The notes below the pieces were generated by a model. That model was not told where the DNA came from. It did not search any database and saw only the letters and a program-made list of their open reading frames with translations. The translations under genes and the position numbers were made by a program. From Vibrio tetraodonis (GTDB taxonomy: Bacteria > Pseudomonadota > Gammaproteobacteria > Enterobacterales > Vibrionaceae), in assembly GCF_003350295.1 (NCBI RefSeq), contig NZ_QLYY01000008.1, forward strand, positions 124,001 to 188,000: a DNA stretch of 64,000 bases, given 5' to 3'. Within the stretch, counting starts at the first letter, position 1, and the number at the start of each line of letters is the position of its first letter. Below are positions 54,395-64,000 of this stretch, in pieces.

Positions 54395-54622
54395 TTATTT
54401 AGTATAAGACTGGGCAATGTTGTCGATGCGCTCGTTAGCACGTTCAGCTTCTTCACGAGCTGACATTGACTCAGATTTAAGAGCCTGTACATCCTGGCTT
54501 AGCTGGCTAACCTGATTGCTTAGCTCGTCAATTTTAGCTGAAGATGCATCGCTTGGGCCTGAAGCACAACCTGCGAGAAAAAGCACAGAAGAGGCCGCAG
54601 CTGCGATCAACATTTTGTTCAT
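54395..54622 (-). CDS. lpp: major outer-membrane (Braun) lipoprotein
   Basis: A 75-residue Lpp homologue. The signal ends in the lipobox LAGC, with the lipidated Cys at 19. The mature part is a heptad-rich coiled coil (KIDELSNQVSQLSQDVQAL, then AREEAERANERIDNIAQ). The C-terminal YTK ends in the Lys that is linked to peptidoglycan. AAGGAG is upstream of the ATG. A strong terminator follows. L,D-transpeptidases such as the one at 45247 could attach it to the wall. Confidence 0.95.
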   Translation of the reverse strand: MNKMLIAAAASSVLFLAGCASGPSDASSAKIDELSNQVSQLSQDVQALKSESMSAREEAERANERIDNIAQSYTK

Positions 54623-54975
54623 AGAAGAACTCCTTGCATGTAAAGTATCAAAAATACGTCCTATACTTTTACTCTCATATAGTGACGGTTACAAAAGTGT
54701 AGACTCTATTTTGCCTCTCAAAAAGCAGGAAAAAGTCAAAAAAACCCAAGAATTTAAGCAATTATCGAATTAATTGATACATGTCTCACGGCTAGTGAGT
54801 GTAAATGTCAATGTGCTAACTATATTGAGCGTCAAAACCAGAATCACAGGGATAATTTTCTGTGATCTCTATCCACTCCGGCGCTTTCAGGGTATCATGT
54901 CGCGTTTTTTAAAATTTCCGTGTTTGGTTTGAGAATAGAACAAGGCGCAGACACACTTATAACTTGGAGAATACT
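54623..54975. other. intergenic region between lpp and the DEAD-box gene
   Basis: 353 bp with divergent promoters. A T-rich GCGTTTTTTAAAATTT block near 54901 is a possible promoter or leader element for the helicase gene. No small gene recognised. Confidence 0.4.
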
Positions 54976-56304
54976 TTGCACTTTAAAGAGTTAGGGCTAG
55001 ACAACCGCTTATTAAAAAATCTTAAGCACTTTGACTTTAAGCAGGCGACAGACATTCAGCAGCAGGCGATTCCGGTATCGATTGCTGGCAAAGACTTACT
55101 GGCTTCCTCGAAAACGGGGTCAGGGAAGACGCTTGCTTTTGTGTTGCCTATGTTGCATAAATCTCTAAAGAACAAAGCATTTTCAGCCAAAGATCCTCGT
55201 GGAGTTATCTTAGCTCCGACCCGAGAATTGGCCAAACAAGTCTACGGCGAGCTACGCTCTATGCTGGGTGGTCTGTCTTATGAAGCTACCCTTATCGTTG
55301 GTGGTGAGAACTTCAACGATCAGGTGAAAGCCTTGCGTCGCTACCCTAAGTTTATTGTCGCGACACCGGGACGCTTAGCTGACCATCTTGAGCACCGTTC
55401 CTTGTACCTTGATGGGCTGGAAACTTTGGTGTTGGATGAAGCTGACCGCATGTTGGATTTGGGCTTTGCACCTGAGCTGCGCCGTATTCACAATGCTGCC
55501 AAGCATCGCCGTCGTCAAACGTTGATGTTCTCTGCAACACTCGATCACGCTGAAGTCAATGAAATCGCATTTGAAATGTTGAATGCACCAAAACGAATAG
55601 CGATTGGTGTATCGAATGAGCAGCATAAGGATATCACCCAAACATTCTACCTCTGTGATCACCTTGATCATAAAGAAGCGATTTTAGAGCGTATTCTTGA
55701 TGATGCCCAATATAAGCAGCTGATTATATTCACGGCAACTCGAGTGGATACAGAGCGTCTAACTGAAAAGCTTAATGCGAAAAAACTCAAAGCCATCGCT
55801 TTAAGTGGCAACCTAAATCAGACTCAACGCAACACCATTATGAGTCAGTTTGAACGGGCGGTGTTTAAAATTCTAGTAACGACCGATGTTGCTTCTCGTG
55901 GTCTCGATATTGCCAATGTAACCCACGTGGTCAATTTTGACATGCCAAAGCATACTGAGGAATACGTACACCGTGTTGGCCGTACAGGTAGAGCTGGTAA
56001 TAAAGGCGATGCCTTATCTTTAGTTGGCCCTAAGGATTGGGATAGCTTCAAGCGTGTTGAGGCTTATTTGCAACAAGACATTACTTTTTCTGAGTTAGAA
56101 GGTTTAAAAGGTAAGTTTAAAGGTATAAAACCAAAGAAAGCGGATTATCGCGGTAAGAAAAAAGTGGTCAAGAAGTCTAAGCCGGCAGCGAAAAAAGCCA
56201 ACAAGAAGCCAGCACAACGTGATAAAGGTTTCTACCAAAATGTTGCTGTGGGTGATTCAGTGTTTATCCCCAAAAAGAAAGTAGCGCCTAAAGACGATGA
56301 CTAA
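54976..56304 (+). CDS. DEAD-box RNA helicase (RhlE-like)
   Basis: A 442-residue ATP-dependent RNA helicase. Motifs: the Q region FKQATDIQQQAIP, Walker A ASSKTGSGKTLAF, LVLDEADRMLDLGF (DEAD), SATL, and the C-terminal TDVASRGLDIANVTHVVNFD and YVHRVGRTGRAG. The last 70 residues are Lys/Ala rich, an RNA-binding tail. A TTG start at 54976 is chosen because GGAG is six bases before it and gives the usual MHFKELGL; no ATG is near. It unwinds RNA, possibly in ribosome assembly or RNA decay. Confidence 0.9.
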   Translation: MHFKELGLDNRLLKNLKHFDFKQATDIQQQAIPVSIAGKDLLASSKTGSGKTLAFVLPMLHKSLKNKAFSAKDPRGVILAPTRELAKQVYGELRSMLGGLSYEATLIVGGENFNDQVKALRRYPKFIVATPGRLADHLEHRSLYLDGLETLVLDEADRMLDLGFAPELRRIHNAAKHRRRQTLMFSATLDHAEVNEIAFEMLNAPKRIAIGVSNEQHKDITQTFYLCDHLDHKEAILERILDDAQYKQLIIFTATRVDTERLTEKLNAKKLKAIALSGNLNQTQRNTIMSQFERAVFKILVTTDVASRGLDIANVTHVVNFDMPKHTEEYVHRVGRTGRAGNKGDALSLVGPKDWDSFKRVEAYLQQDITFSELEGLKGKFKGIKPKKADYRGKKKVVKKSKPAAKKANKKPAQRDKGFYQNVAVGDSVFIPKKKVAPKDDD

Positions 56305-56347
56305 CTTAGCGCATACTTTATAGCCAGCCCCTTCAATATAAACTTCT

Positions 56348-56372
56348 AAAAGCCATCGTTTCGGTGGCTTTT
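56348..56372 (+). terminator. terminator after the helicase gene
   Basis: AAAAGCCA and TGGCTTTT form a stem with CG pairs inside, 44 bp after the stop. A weak T-run (TTTT) completes it. Confidence 0.7.
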
Positions 56373-56787
56373 GTAGTATTTACAGTTCAAACAATCTTTT
56401 TGAAAATCAACAATATAAATGATAAATATTTCTATATTTATCATTAGCTTAGCGTGACTAAAAACTCTCATTTTATGGAAAATTACCCGCTTTTTTATTG
56501 GGTGATTTTCATACTACTGTTTGGATAATAACGAGTATTTTTATTGTTAACTCAAACTGCCTAATTATTCCTAGTCTTATAGATTTTTTTGATAGAAATA
56601 ATGATTTCAAATATTGGTATCAATGTTTTAAACAAGTTCAAACTTTATGAATTTTATGCACTAAAAAGCGCTTTGTTATCACGTTTTATCGTTAAGTGTG
56701 TGAATTATTTTTCTTAATTTATTTATAACAAATATGAAACATTATTGGTTTAAATTTTAACCAGAAATTCAAATTGAGGAAGATAAC
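56373..56787. other. AT-rich promoter region of the sphingomyelinase gene
   Basis: About 415 bp, strongly AT-rich, with repeated ATAAATATTT-like stretches. It probably holds the promoter of the exoprotein gene; no operator was recognised. AGGAAG precedes the ATG. Confidence 0.4.
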
Positions 56788-58113
56788 ATGAGTTTTAAGC
56801 TGTGGAATATTTTGCTCGCTTCGCTTGTCGTTATGCCAGTGATGGCCGATACCGATGTGTATCTAACTAATAACTCTGCCCAGCCATTAACTGTACAAGT
56901 CAGCCATGATGGCTCAGATTTACTTGAATACGGTGATGAATGGCAGCAGCACACCGAAACCATAGGCCCTTGGGAAACGAAAGCAGTGCTAAGCTTTAAT
57001 CGTTGGGAGGGAGTGAAGTCAGGTCAAACATACAGATTTAACACAGTCATCTCGAACCCTTTGGGGGAAAGTGTCGAGCTAAACCAAGTGATGACTGGGC
57101 ATTGGTATAATTCCTCAATCCAATATGGTTTATCTTCATCTGACGTAGATCTTTTCCTGCAAGATGATAGGGAGCTGCACCGCTTCACTACCACTGCATT
57201 CGGTCAGCGCTCCACTGAGCTGAGCTTTAAATCAGCCAATACCGCTCGATATGACGACCTTTATTATACGATTACTCCAGCGAAAGTAGGCGAGACAGTT
57301 GAACCGGATGAGAATATTCTCAAGGTCATGACCTATAACATATGGGCACTGCCTGTGATGGCCTCTCATATTGGTGACCGCTACGATATAATCCCCGAGC
57401 ATGTGTCAGGCTATGATGTTTTGGCTTTGCAGGAAGTGTTTGCTAATGGCCGAGGTGCTTTTCTGCGCGAACTAGCAAAGGAATATCCTTATCACACAGA
57501 AATGTTAAATAAAAAAGGGGCCAACATACATGACGGTGGGGTGATTATTGTTAGTCGATATCCGATTGTGAATCAGGCGCAATATGTATTTCCTGACTGT
57601 GCTGGAACCGACTGTTTTGCCGATAAAGGTGTTAACTATGCCGAGATCATAAAAGGCGGTAAAGCTTATCATGTGTTTGCGACACACACGGCTTCTTCTG
57701 ATACGGATAAAGCCAGAGATTATAGACAGCGCCAGTTTAAGCAGATGCGAGCATTGGCTCAGTCACTGGACATACCCAGTCATGAAACTGTGGTGTACAG
57801 CGGTGACTTTAATGTCAACAAATTGAAATTCCCAGATGACTACCAGAGCATGATGACCAACCTCAGTGTGCAAGAGCCAGATTACTCTGGATACACAGAA
57901 TCAACCTTTGATCCGCGTATCAACGACTTTTCTGGTAAAGCACTCTCAGGCGGCGAGCATGTGGAATACTTGGATTATGTCATGGTCAGCGATGAGTACG
58001 GACAGAGCAGGCGTAATAACAATCGTGTTGACATCCCTCGTACCACAGACGAAAGGCTTTGGAAGCACTACAACCTTTCCGACCACTTTCCTGTGAGCGC
58101 AGTGATTGAGTAA
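56788..58113 (+). CDS. secreted sphingomyelinase-like phosphodiesterase
   Basis: A 441-residue secreted enzyme. A signal peptide (about 1-21, ending VMA) is followed by an N-terminal beta domain of about 160 residues. The endonuclease/exonuclease/phosphatase fold then begins at NILKVMTYNIWALPVM. Its motifs DVLALQEVF, DGGVIIVSRYPI, FATHTASSD, YSGDFNVN and a C-terminal LSDHFPVSAV match bacterial neutral sphingomyelinases (haemolytic phospholipase C type), with Glu and His catalytic residues. It probably cuts host sphingomyelin. The next gene overlaps it (TAATG) and looks like a lipase chaperone, which would be its helper. Confidence 0.85.
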   Translation: MSFKLWNILLASLVVMPVMADTDVYLTNNSAQPLTVQVSHDGSDLLEYGDEWQQHTETIGPWETKAVLSFNRWEGVKSGQTYRFNTVISNPLGESVELNQVMTGHWYNSSIQYGLSSSDVDLFLQDDRELHRFTTTAFGQRSTELSFKSANTARYDDLYYTITPAKVGETVEPDENILKVMTYNIWALPVMASHIGDRYDIIPEHVSGYDVLALQEVFANGRGAFLRELAKEYPYHTEMLNKKGANIHDGGVIIVSRYPIVNQAQYVFPDCAGTDCFADKGVNYAEIIKGGKAYHVFATHTASSDTDKARDYRQRQFKQMRALAQSLDIPSHETVVYSGDFNVNKLKFPDDYQSMMTNLSVQEPDYSGYTESTFDPRINDFSGKALSGGEHVEYLDYVMVSDEYGQSRRNNNRVDIPRTTDERLWKHYNLSDHFPVSAVIE

Positions 58114-59051
58114 TGAACTACCGTGCTATTTTATTTGTGCTCGCTGTCGTGGCGAGCATCTACCTTTGGCCAGAGGAAGAAAGGTTGGTTGACTCTGCCA
58201 GTGAAAAACCGTCGCAAGAGGTTGGTAAAGCCCCTCAACGCCTAGTTAAGCCCATAGCAAGTCAAGAGTCTAACATAGAGGGCGCCCCAGTAAAGAACGC
58301 GGAAATTGATCGCTCAATAACGCAACTTAACCAAAGCCAAGGACGAGAACTGGTCAATGCGATAGAGCAATTTTGGGCAGATTGTCTCGGTAAAGGAGAT
58401 TGCTTGTCTCAACTTGCCGCTCTCAAGTCGACACTATCGGTTTCTCGGTATCAATTGCTGGTCAACTATAACCATTTTAACCGTGAGTGGCAGAGTGTTT
58501 GGCAAGAGTCTGAGTTGAACCATTTTACGCTGCTTTCAGACAAAGTGACAGACTTTAAGCGGCTAGCGACCTTGGTTTGGGGAGAGCACGCCACATTAAT
58601 CTTTGCCGATGAATTTGCCCTATACGATTTTAGCCTTGAACAAGATAGCCTATCAGAGTCTTTAGCAGCAGACTTTCTAAACGACTACCAAACTTTATTG
58701 ATAAAATGGCGAGAAAAAGAGGCGGTGTTAACTCTAGAGGCCGATAGCGAAAAATACGAACAAGGTGTCAGCCTGATCCCCAGTTCCTATCCACCAGATA
58801 AAGTGCGAGAGATAAAACATCAGCTCGCGAGGCAATATTTAACTGAGAAAGAGATTGCTTCGATCGCATCGAGAGAGCAGCAAGTCGCCCAGCAAAATGC
58901 CCATATTGGTCAATACCAAGATGAGCTTGTCGCTCTAAACCAAATCTTAGAAGCTCAAAGGCAGTCTACCAGTTTGTCAGACAGTGAATGGCAAACTTAT
59001 GTTGAGCAACAAGTCAGTCAATTTCGTAGAGATTATTTTTCATATCAATAG
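58113..59051 (+). CDS. lipase-chaperone-like (Lif) protein
   Basis: A 312-residue protein with one N-terminal membrane anchor (about 5-20) and a Gln/Glu/Leu-rich, almost entirely helical body. Segments such as WGEHATLIFADEFALYDFSLEQ and LTEKEIASIASREQQVAQQ resemble the helical repeats of steric lipase foldases (Lif). Such proteins stay anchored in the inner membrane and fold a secreted enzyme before type II secretion. It overlaps the sphingomyelinase gene by one base (TAATG), so coupling is likely. The Lif assignment is moderately sure. Confidence 0.6.
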   Translation: MNYRAILFVLAVVASIYLWPEEERLVDSASEKPSQEVGKAPQRLVKPIASQESNIEGAPVKNAEIDRSITQLNQSQGRELVNAIEQFWADCLGKGDCLSQLAALKSTLSVSRYQLLVNYNHFNREWQSVWQESELNHFTLLSDKVTDFKRLATLVWGEHATLIFADEFALYDFSLEQDSLSESLAADFLNDYQTLLIKWREKEAVLTLEADSEKYEQGVSLIPSSYPPDKVREIKHQLARQYLTEKEIASIASREQQVAQQNAHIGQYQDELVALNQILEAQRQSTSLSDSEWQTYVEQQVSQFRRDYFSYQ

Positions 59052-59302
59052 ATTAAAATAAATTTACTACTGTTAAACACCTATTTCATTATGAATACTC
59101 ATCCATACTTATGAACTTTTGTAAAGTTAGAGTATTTAATCTTCATTCATATCACTAGGAAAAGTCGCTGTAAAGCATGTAATAGGTGCTTTACATTCCG
59201 GTGATCTGAGTCACTAAGTTATTCTTTTAATTGATATTACTATCTCTTGCATATTGATTGACTTATTAATTTTAGAATTCCAAGCACTTTAAGGCTGAAT
59301 TT

Positions 59303-59367
59303 TGAACAATTTGTTCATTAAGTGATCTTTATCGGAAAAATAGAACAAAAATCGATCGTTTTTGTTC
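59303..59367 (+). promoter_or_regulatory. two GAACAA/TTGTTC palindromes
   Basis: TGAACAATTTGTTCA (59303-59317) is a perfect palindrome. GAACAAAAA and TTTTTGTTC (59343-59367) form a second one around TCGATCG. The 26-bp gap between them and their location 82 bp ahead of the next gene suggest binding sites for one regulator, which is unknown. The second could also act as a hairpin in the leader. Confidence 0.4.
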
Positions 59368-59448
59368 CACTTATTGATGAAGCTGATAGGTTGGACCAGG
59401 TAGGGCAACGCTCTATTAGGGATAAAAATTCAAATAAGGATCATTTTT

Positions 59449-60642
59449 ATGAGACCAAGCCTACCTATCAGCTTGATGCTTGCGACAACCATAGTTGGCT
59501 TTCCGTTGAACGCACAAACTGTAAACACAACAGATGCACAATCAATCTCAGAAGAAATAGCACAGCAAAAAAAAGCGCTTGCGATGCAAATCAGCGCTCG
59601 CTACTTTGATTTAGAAAAATCAATCAAGTCACAAATTACAGAGGAGAATCTGGCCACGGATTTGGACTCTGTGGAAAGCATTCAGCCATACTCAGCGTTT
59701 AAACAGCGTATGCAGCAGGCCGATTACCAATACCGTCAAACAAAAGGCATTGCTCAATATACTGATTCAGTGATGGAGCTTAGGATTGCGGATGCATCAA
59801 TGGTCAAAGACTGGCAGGAAGGAGAAAGTCCACTGTTTGCATTTGAGCCTTCAGGTGATGACTCAAACTGGCAGTATGTAGAAGCTTATGATGTTTACGG
59901 CCAAGTGCATGAATTAGATGTTTACCAAATGCCAGATGTTCCAGTCCTCGTTGTTGACAGCAATAGCGCTAAAGAACTTCGTGCTGGTCTAATGGCAATG
60001 CGAACCGAGATGAATCGCTTGGGCCAAGATTCTAATTTGATCACCAATGACAGTCCTAAACTACCTTCAAAAACCAAGCAAGGTATTAAGCGTTCGGCAC
60101 AGCTTAGTGATGTAGAGCCACTTAATACCACTCAGTTAACGAAAATTCGTCTTAGCGACGACGAAGAGCCATGGATTTCAGGTAAGGCGGAAGTCTACGC
60201 CATCATTACTGGTGTTGACCCAAGTCGTGTAGAACCTGAAATTGACCTTGTCGATATGCCTTATTTAGATTATGACGGCAAAGATTACTACCCAAGCCAA
60301 ACCATGATTTTCTGGCCACGGTATCGTTGGGGTGCTGTCGATATGATTCTGATGGAGCAAGACGATGGAACGGACTACAAAGAGCTAGCGAAAATTTTGG
60401 TGAAAGCGGCGGAAGATATTTTGAAAATGATTCCAGATCCAGAAATTCAAGGTTATGCCATCATAGCTCAAATCACCAATAGAATTATCGATGTGATTCC
60501 AGATGGTGTGCTAACTAACGACGACGATTATCTCGACTCTTATTATACCATTATGCAAAATACCCCTTATGTCGAGCGTCCAGGAGCAGGAGGCAATGTT
60601 GTGGCAACCTTCAAACCAGTGACAATCTCTCCGACCGAATAA
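59449..60642 (+). CDS. DUF3103 family secreted protein
   Basis: A 397-residue protein with a signal peptide (about 1-22, ending LNA). The C-terminal half has LVDMPYLDYDGKDYYPSQ, RWGAVDMILMEQDDGTDYKELA and TNDDDYLDSYYT, which I take as DUF3103, a family known mainly in Vibrio. The Asp clusters suggest calcium binding. AAGGA precedes the ATG. It is followed by a terminator. No function is known for the family. Confidence 0.75.
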   Translation: MRPSLPISLMLATTIVGFPLNAQTVNTTDAQSISEEIAQQKKALAMQISARYFDLEKSIKSQITEENLATDLDSVESIQPYSAFKQRMQQADYQYRQTKGIAQYTDSVMELRIADASMVKDWQEGESPLFAFEPSGDDSNWQYVEAYDVYGQVHELDVYQMPDVPVLVVDSNSAKELRAGLMAMRTEMNRLGQDSNLITNDSPKLPSKTKQGIKRSAQLSDVEPLNTTQLTKIRLSDDEEPWISGKAEVYAIITGVDPSRVEPEIDLVDMPYLDYDGKDYYPSQTMIFWPRYRWGAVDMILMEQDDGTDYKELAKILVKAAEDILKMIPDPEIQGYAIIAQITNRIIDVIPDGVLTNDDDYLDSYYTIMQNTPYVERPGAGGNVVATFKPVTISPTE

Positions 60643-60660
60643 CAGCAATAATCAAAAAAA

Positions 60661-60691
60661 CAGCACATAGGATAATATGTGCTGCTTTTTT
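60661..60691 (+). terminator. terminator after the DUF3103 gene
   Basis: CAGCACATA and TATGTGCTG form a 9-bp stem with loop GGATAA, followed by CTTTTTTATTTT. Confidence 0.92.
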
Positions 60692-61155
60692 ATTTTATGC
60701 AGCCGTATTACATTCGTATCGAGCAGAATCAGAAGCACATAGCTCTTTTAGCATGACCATCCATTAAGACTTCCTCTCTCTATAACCCTCTAAGCGCAAT
60801 AATATGAAAAGTAGATTAAATCTTTAGGGTTATGATTAAAGTATTATTGATTGTTTGCATTTTAAATGGCGTTTAATACCCGAGATATCCCGTTAACTAA
60901 AAATTAGCGAACGTATTTAAAACCCGATCTGTGTCTAATTTTTAAAATAAATGACTCAAATATTTCTCTATCAGGAAAATGTCAAAATCAAATTCACTAC
61001 CCATATGGTGAATTTGATCGGTCAATACTTCTTTTTTTAGAATAACAGCTGAAATATCACTGCTCAGTATTGCTCTTATATGGTTATTTTACCTTGTTGT
61101 CATTATTCAAACTGAAAATATAATTTTTGAACTTTTGGTCAACGTCAAGTCGGTA
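60692..61155. other. 464-bp region before the giant lipoprotein gene
   Basis: AT-rich, with no recognised gene. Probably the promoter and leader of the next gene. No clear operator. Confidence 0.4.
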
Positions 61156-64000
61156 TGATGCTGAGTTTTAACCCTTTTAAAAAGTCTCTTTTCATAATAC
61201 TTACTCTACTCCTAATAAGTTCATGTGGCGGTGGCGGTGGTGGTGATTCTGCCCCTCGTTCCAGAACTCAAGGCACGATTACTGGTGTGGTTTTTGATGC
61301 ACCTGTACTGGGCGCATCAGTAGAAGTCTATGAGTACAAAAATGGCTCTTTGGGGCGCAAGTTAGGTAGTGCGGTAACACCAGCATCTGGCCATTATTCG
61401 ATTGATATTGAATCAGCCTCTATGCCGCTGTACATAGCTGCAAAAGGCGGAAGTTACAAAGACCCCGTGTCTGAACAAGTTGTGTCTGAAAACATCTATA
61501 TGGCCAGTGTGACTAATTACACCGAAGGCAGCACCCAGAAGGTTATGGTGACACCATTAACTTATTTGGCTGCAGGATTGACTGAATATAGAATCAAGCA
61601 AGGCCAATCTGCAGCTAATGCCGTTTCGAGCGCACTACAAGACATAAAGGCGATATACAGCTTTGATGTCAATACGACACAGCCAATAGATATAACAAAG
61701 AAGTCGGTATCGAGTGGTACAAATGGGGATAAGTATGGTGCGATACTGACGGCGTATTCCTCTTTCGCCTATGACCTTTTAAAGCCAGATCCTGATGGTG
61801 GGAAAGACACCTATACCTCCATACACCTTGCAGAACTTAGTTATCAAGATATTGTTATTGATGGAAAGCTTGATGGGCAAAAGCAGACAGAGGGCGGTCA
61901 AAAAGGCGATTTTTTATTTGGTTCTGTAAAGATTGATTCAGACTTCTACACCCATTCGATTGCCGAGCATATAATGACAGTGGCCAGTGACCCTGATATT
62001 AATCGATCATCTGGTTATGACGATTTTGCAGAGTATTTTGCTTCTGGCAATTCTAGCTTCTCTGTATACAAAACGCTGGCCCAAGCTCTAAATATGTCGG
62101 GAACTCCGTCGGGAACTATGCCGGACACAGGCCCGATTCCTAAACGAAACCTTGTGAGCTTAGATGATACTCCGCCAACGGTTACTTATGCAAAACCGGA
62201 AGTTCTATCTGGCCAAGACACCATTAAATTGGATGTTGAAGACAATATCGGGGTAGCTTCGATCGAAGTGAAGCTTGAATATACAGAAAATAAGCAACTT
62301 TTCTCGTTGTCAACACTTGCATGTCCTTTTGGCGAAGGGGATGAAGATACAGTGTGTTGGGTTGATGATAGCAGCTTTACTGTGGGGGCTCGCAAGTCAA
62401 GTTTCACCGTGCACCTAAATACTGACGTGCTAGGAGGAGGCAATATCAATGGTGAGTCTGAAGCCAGACTCGTGGTTTATGCAGCCGATACCATTATGTA
62501 TTCAGCCTCTCCACCTGAGAATCACGAGGTAAGTATTGACTTTGACTGGGACAATACCGCTCCCGTCATTATTTTTGATTCTCCATCTGCAGTACAGGGA
62601 TGTACAGATGAAGAGAGAGATTGTGTATTTAAGTATACGTTAACCGGGTATGTTAAAGAAAAACCGGAATTATTGGATGGGAAGGGTGTCAAGATTTCCA
62701 TTTCAAACTCTGAGGTTGATGCCGGATGTAAACCTGACTACGGGACACAGACATGGTGTTATTTTGAGCGAAATTATGACAACCTCATTGTTGGCCAAAG
62801 CATTGAATTCACCGTTAAAGCGACAGATTCAAATAAAAATCAGACGGAAGAAAAATATAGGGTATACACGGATAGTGGTCGGCCTGAAATAAAATTGGAC
62901 TTTCCATCAGATCTTGATAATGGGATTGTTTATGAGTCCAAAAAAAGTGATGGAGAAATAAACGTTAATTTTATTTACAATTCAAATACTTATACAGTAA
63001 AGAATATCGAAACAGCAGATGAGTTTCTAATTATTCCCTTTGAATTTGCCAATCAAGGATTGATGGAGGTAAACGAAAATCGAGGAGAAAATGATAAGTT
63101 TGACCTTGATGCACTCAAAGTGGATAACCTCAAAGTCCTAGGTGTACCTTTTATCAGTGTTAACCTGTCTGATCCTCAAAAAGATTATAACGGTGAATCT
63201 ACTTATGGTTTTTCTGCTAAAGACTTAGAGCTAAAGGTAGAGTACTACACAAAGAGGTTAGGTGAGGATAGCTTTGGTGATCCTGTAAAAACAATTATTA
63301 GTAATAAGCAATTCATACCCAAGGCTGACACAGATGATGATGCTGATTACATCTCTAGCATGACTTATTATCTCCCTTTTTCATCTGATCTATTCGGAAC
63401 AGGGCTTCAAAGTATTGGGTCTGATACGATTCAAAAGTTGATTATTACTGCCAAAGATCCGGCGAAAAATACAAGTGGTGTGACAGAGGTTTATTTTAGA
63501 ACCGCATTTAAAGTACCTGAAATTACCATTGTTTCGCCATTTATTGATGCGAAAGTACAGCTTGAAAGATTGAATGAAAAGGGAAAGTTTAGTGCCGTCA
63601 GTAATGCTTTTTGTATTACTAAGCTGGATGATAGTGAGGAGCTAGATTATGCGACATGCCGTCTTTTTGATGAAAAGCCATCTACGAGTTTTTATCATGT
63701 ATACATGAAAAGTCTCAAGAATGATGATGGCGATGATAGCACTCATTACTACCAATGGAGTGATGACAAAGACAAAGAGAAGTATATATCGCTCGCTGAG
63801 AAAGATGGTATTGGTGCTTATTTTAACTCAGAAGCCAAAGTCACTTTATATCTGACAGAACTTTCAAGTTATCACACGGGCTTATTTGAGAGCCAATGGG
63901 AAAAACAACAAGACAGAACAGCAAGTAACGCTAAAAGAATACTATCGGATGTCACCAGTGCTTTGGAGAGTCAGGACAAAGCTATGCTTGGTTTTGACCC
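61156..64000 (+). CDS. very large surface lipoprotein (3' end missing)
   Basis: More than 940 residues are visible and the reading frame is open to the right edge. The N-terminus is a lipoprotein signal (FIILTLLLISSC) with lipidated Cys, followed by GGGGGGD. A short carboxypeptidase-like beta domain (TGVVFDAPVLGASVEVYEY) and Ig-like or cadherin-like modules follow (DDTPPTVTYAKPEVLSGQD, NTAPVIIFDSPSAV), with Asp-rich parts that could bind calcium. It resembles large Vibrio outer-membrane adhesin-like lipoproteins. The exact start (ATG near 61156, or the next ATG) could not be fixed to the base by eye. Confidence 0.7.

Noticed and set aside
1..64000. CRISPR array
   Set aside because: No regularly spaced direct repeats were seen in any intergenic region.

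Overview
The window is from a Vibrio-type marine gammaproteobacterium. The strongest marker is a Qrr quorum-sensing small RNA at 35919-36025, with its sigma-54 promoter and LuxO-type sites. Qrr RNAs are known from Vibrionaceae. A DUF3103 protein, a DUF368 (PopT-type) transporter and an Lpp lipoprotein fit the same group. No rRNA, tRNA, CRISPR array or complete insertion sequence was seen.

Region by region. 1-6600: the start of a DUF445 gene, an MBL-fold hydrolase, then a cyclodipeptide synthase followed by a 1342-residue effector-like protein with a duplicated N-terminal module and a polyproline linker. 6.6-10.4 kb: glycerate kinase, a GntP-type permease and a CdaR-type regulator form a glycerate or sugar-acid locus. 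10.5-14.9 kb: mixed housekeeping genes. 15.0-22.98 kb: a perfect-palindrome Zur-type operator precedes eight genes. These are a BtuF/C/D-type ABC importer, a nicotianamine-synthase-like CntL, an opine dehydrogenase CntM, an EamA exporter, and ZevA and ZevB. Read together they are a zinc-responsive opine-metallophore (pseudopaline/staphylopine-like) system: synthesis, export, inner-membrane import and periplasmic zinc handling in one locus. No TonB receptor or histidine racemase is present.

23-34.6 kb: a MocR regulator diverges from an aldolase/DapA-like pair. Next come an ABC exporter, a CtlX-type hydrolase, a LysR regulator and a TAXI/BKACE/aminotransferase cluster. 34.7-41.8 kb: PopT-like protein, qrr, gltS, an HlyD/DUF3302 pair, a zinc-finger transposase-like protein and deoD. 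42.0-46.2 kb: a tightly packed YbgA/MerR/photolyase/L,D-transpeptidase operon, behind repeated TNTACAA elements that look like operators of a light-response MerR regulator.

46.4-54.3 kb is an accessory defence island. All defence genes are on the minus strand. It holds a type II-A-like retron (msr-msd RNA, deoxyribosyltransferase-like effector, reverse transcriptase) next to a Gabija-like pair (OLD/TOPRIM nuclease and UvrD helicase) with an extra small membrane protein. 54.4-64 kb returns to core and secreted functions: Lpp, a DEAD-box helicase, a secreted sphingomyelinase coupled to a lipase-chaperone-like protein, a DUF3103 protein, and a very large lipoprotein that runs off the end.

All family assignments come from reading motifs by eye; no database search was run.
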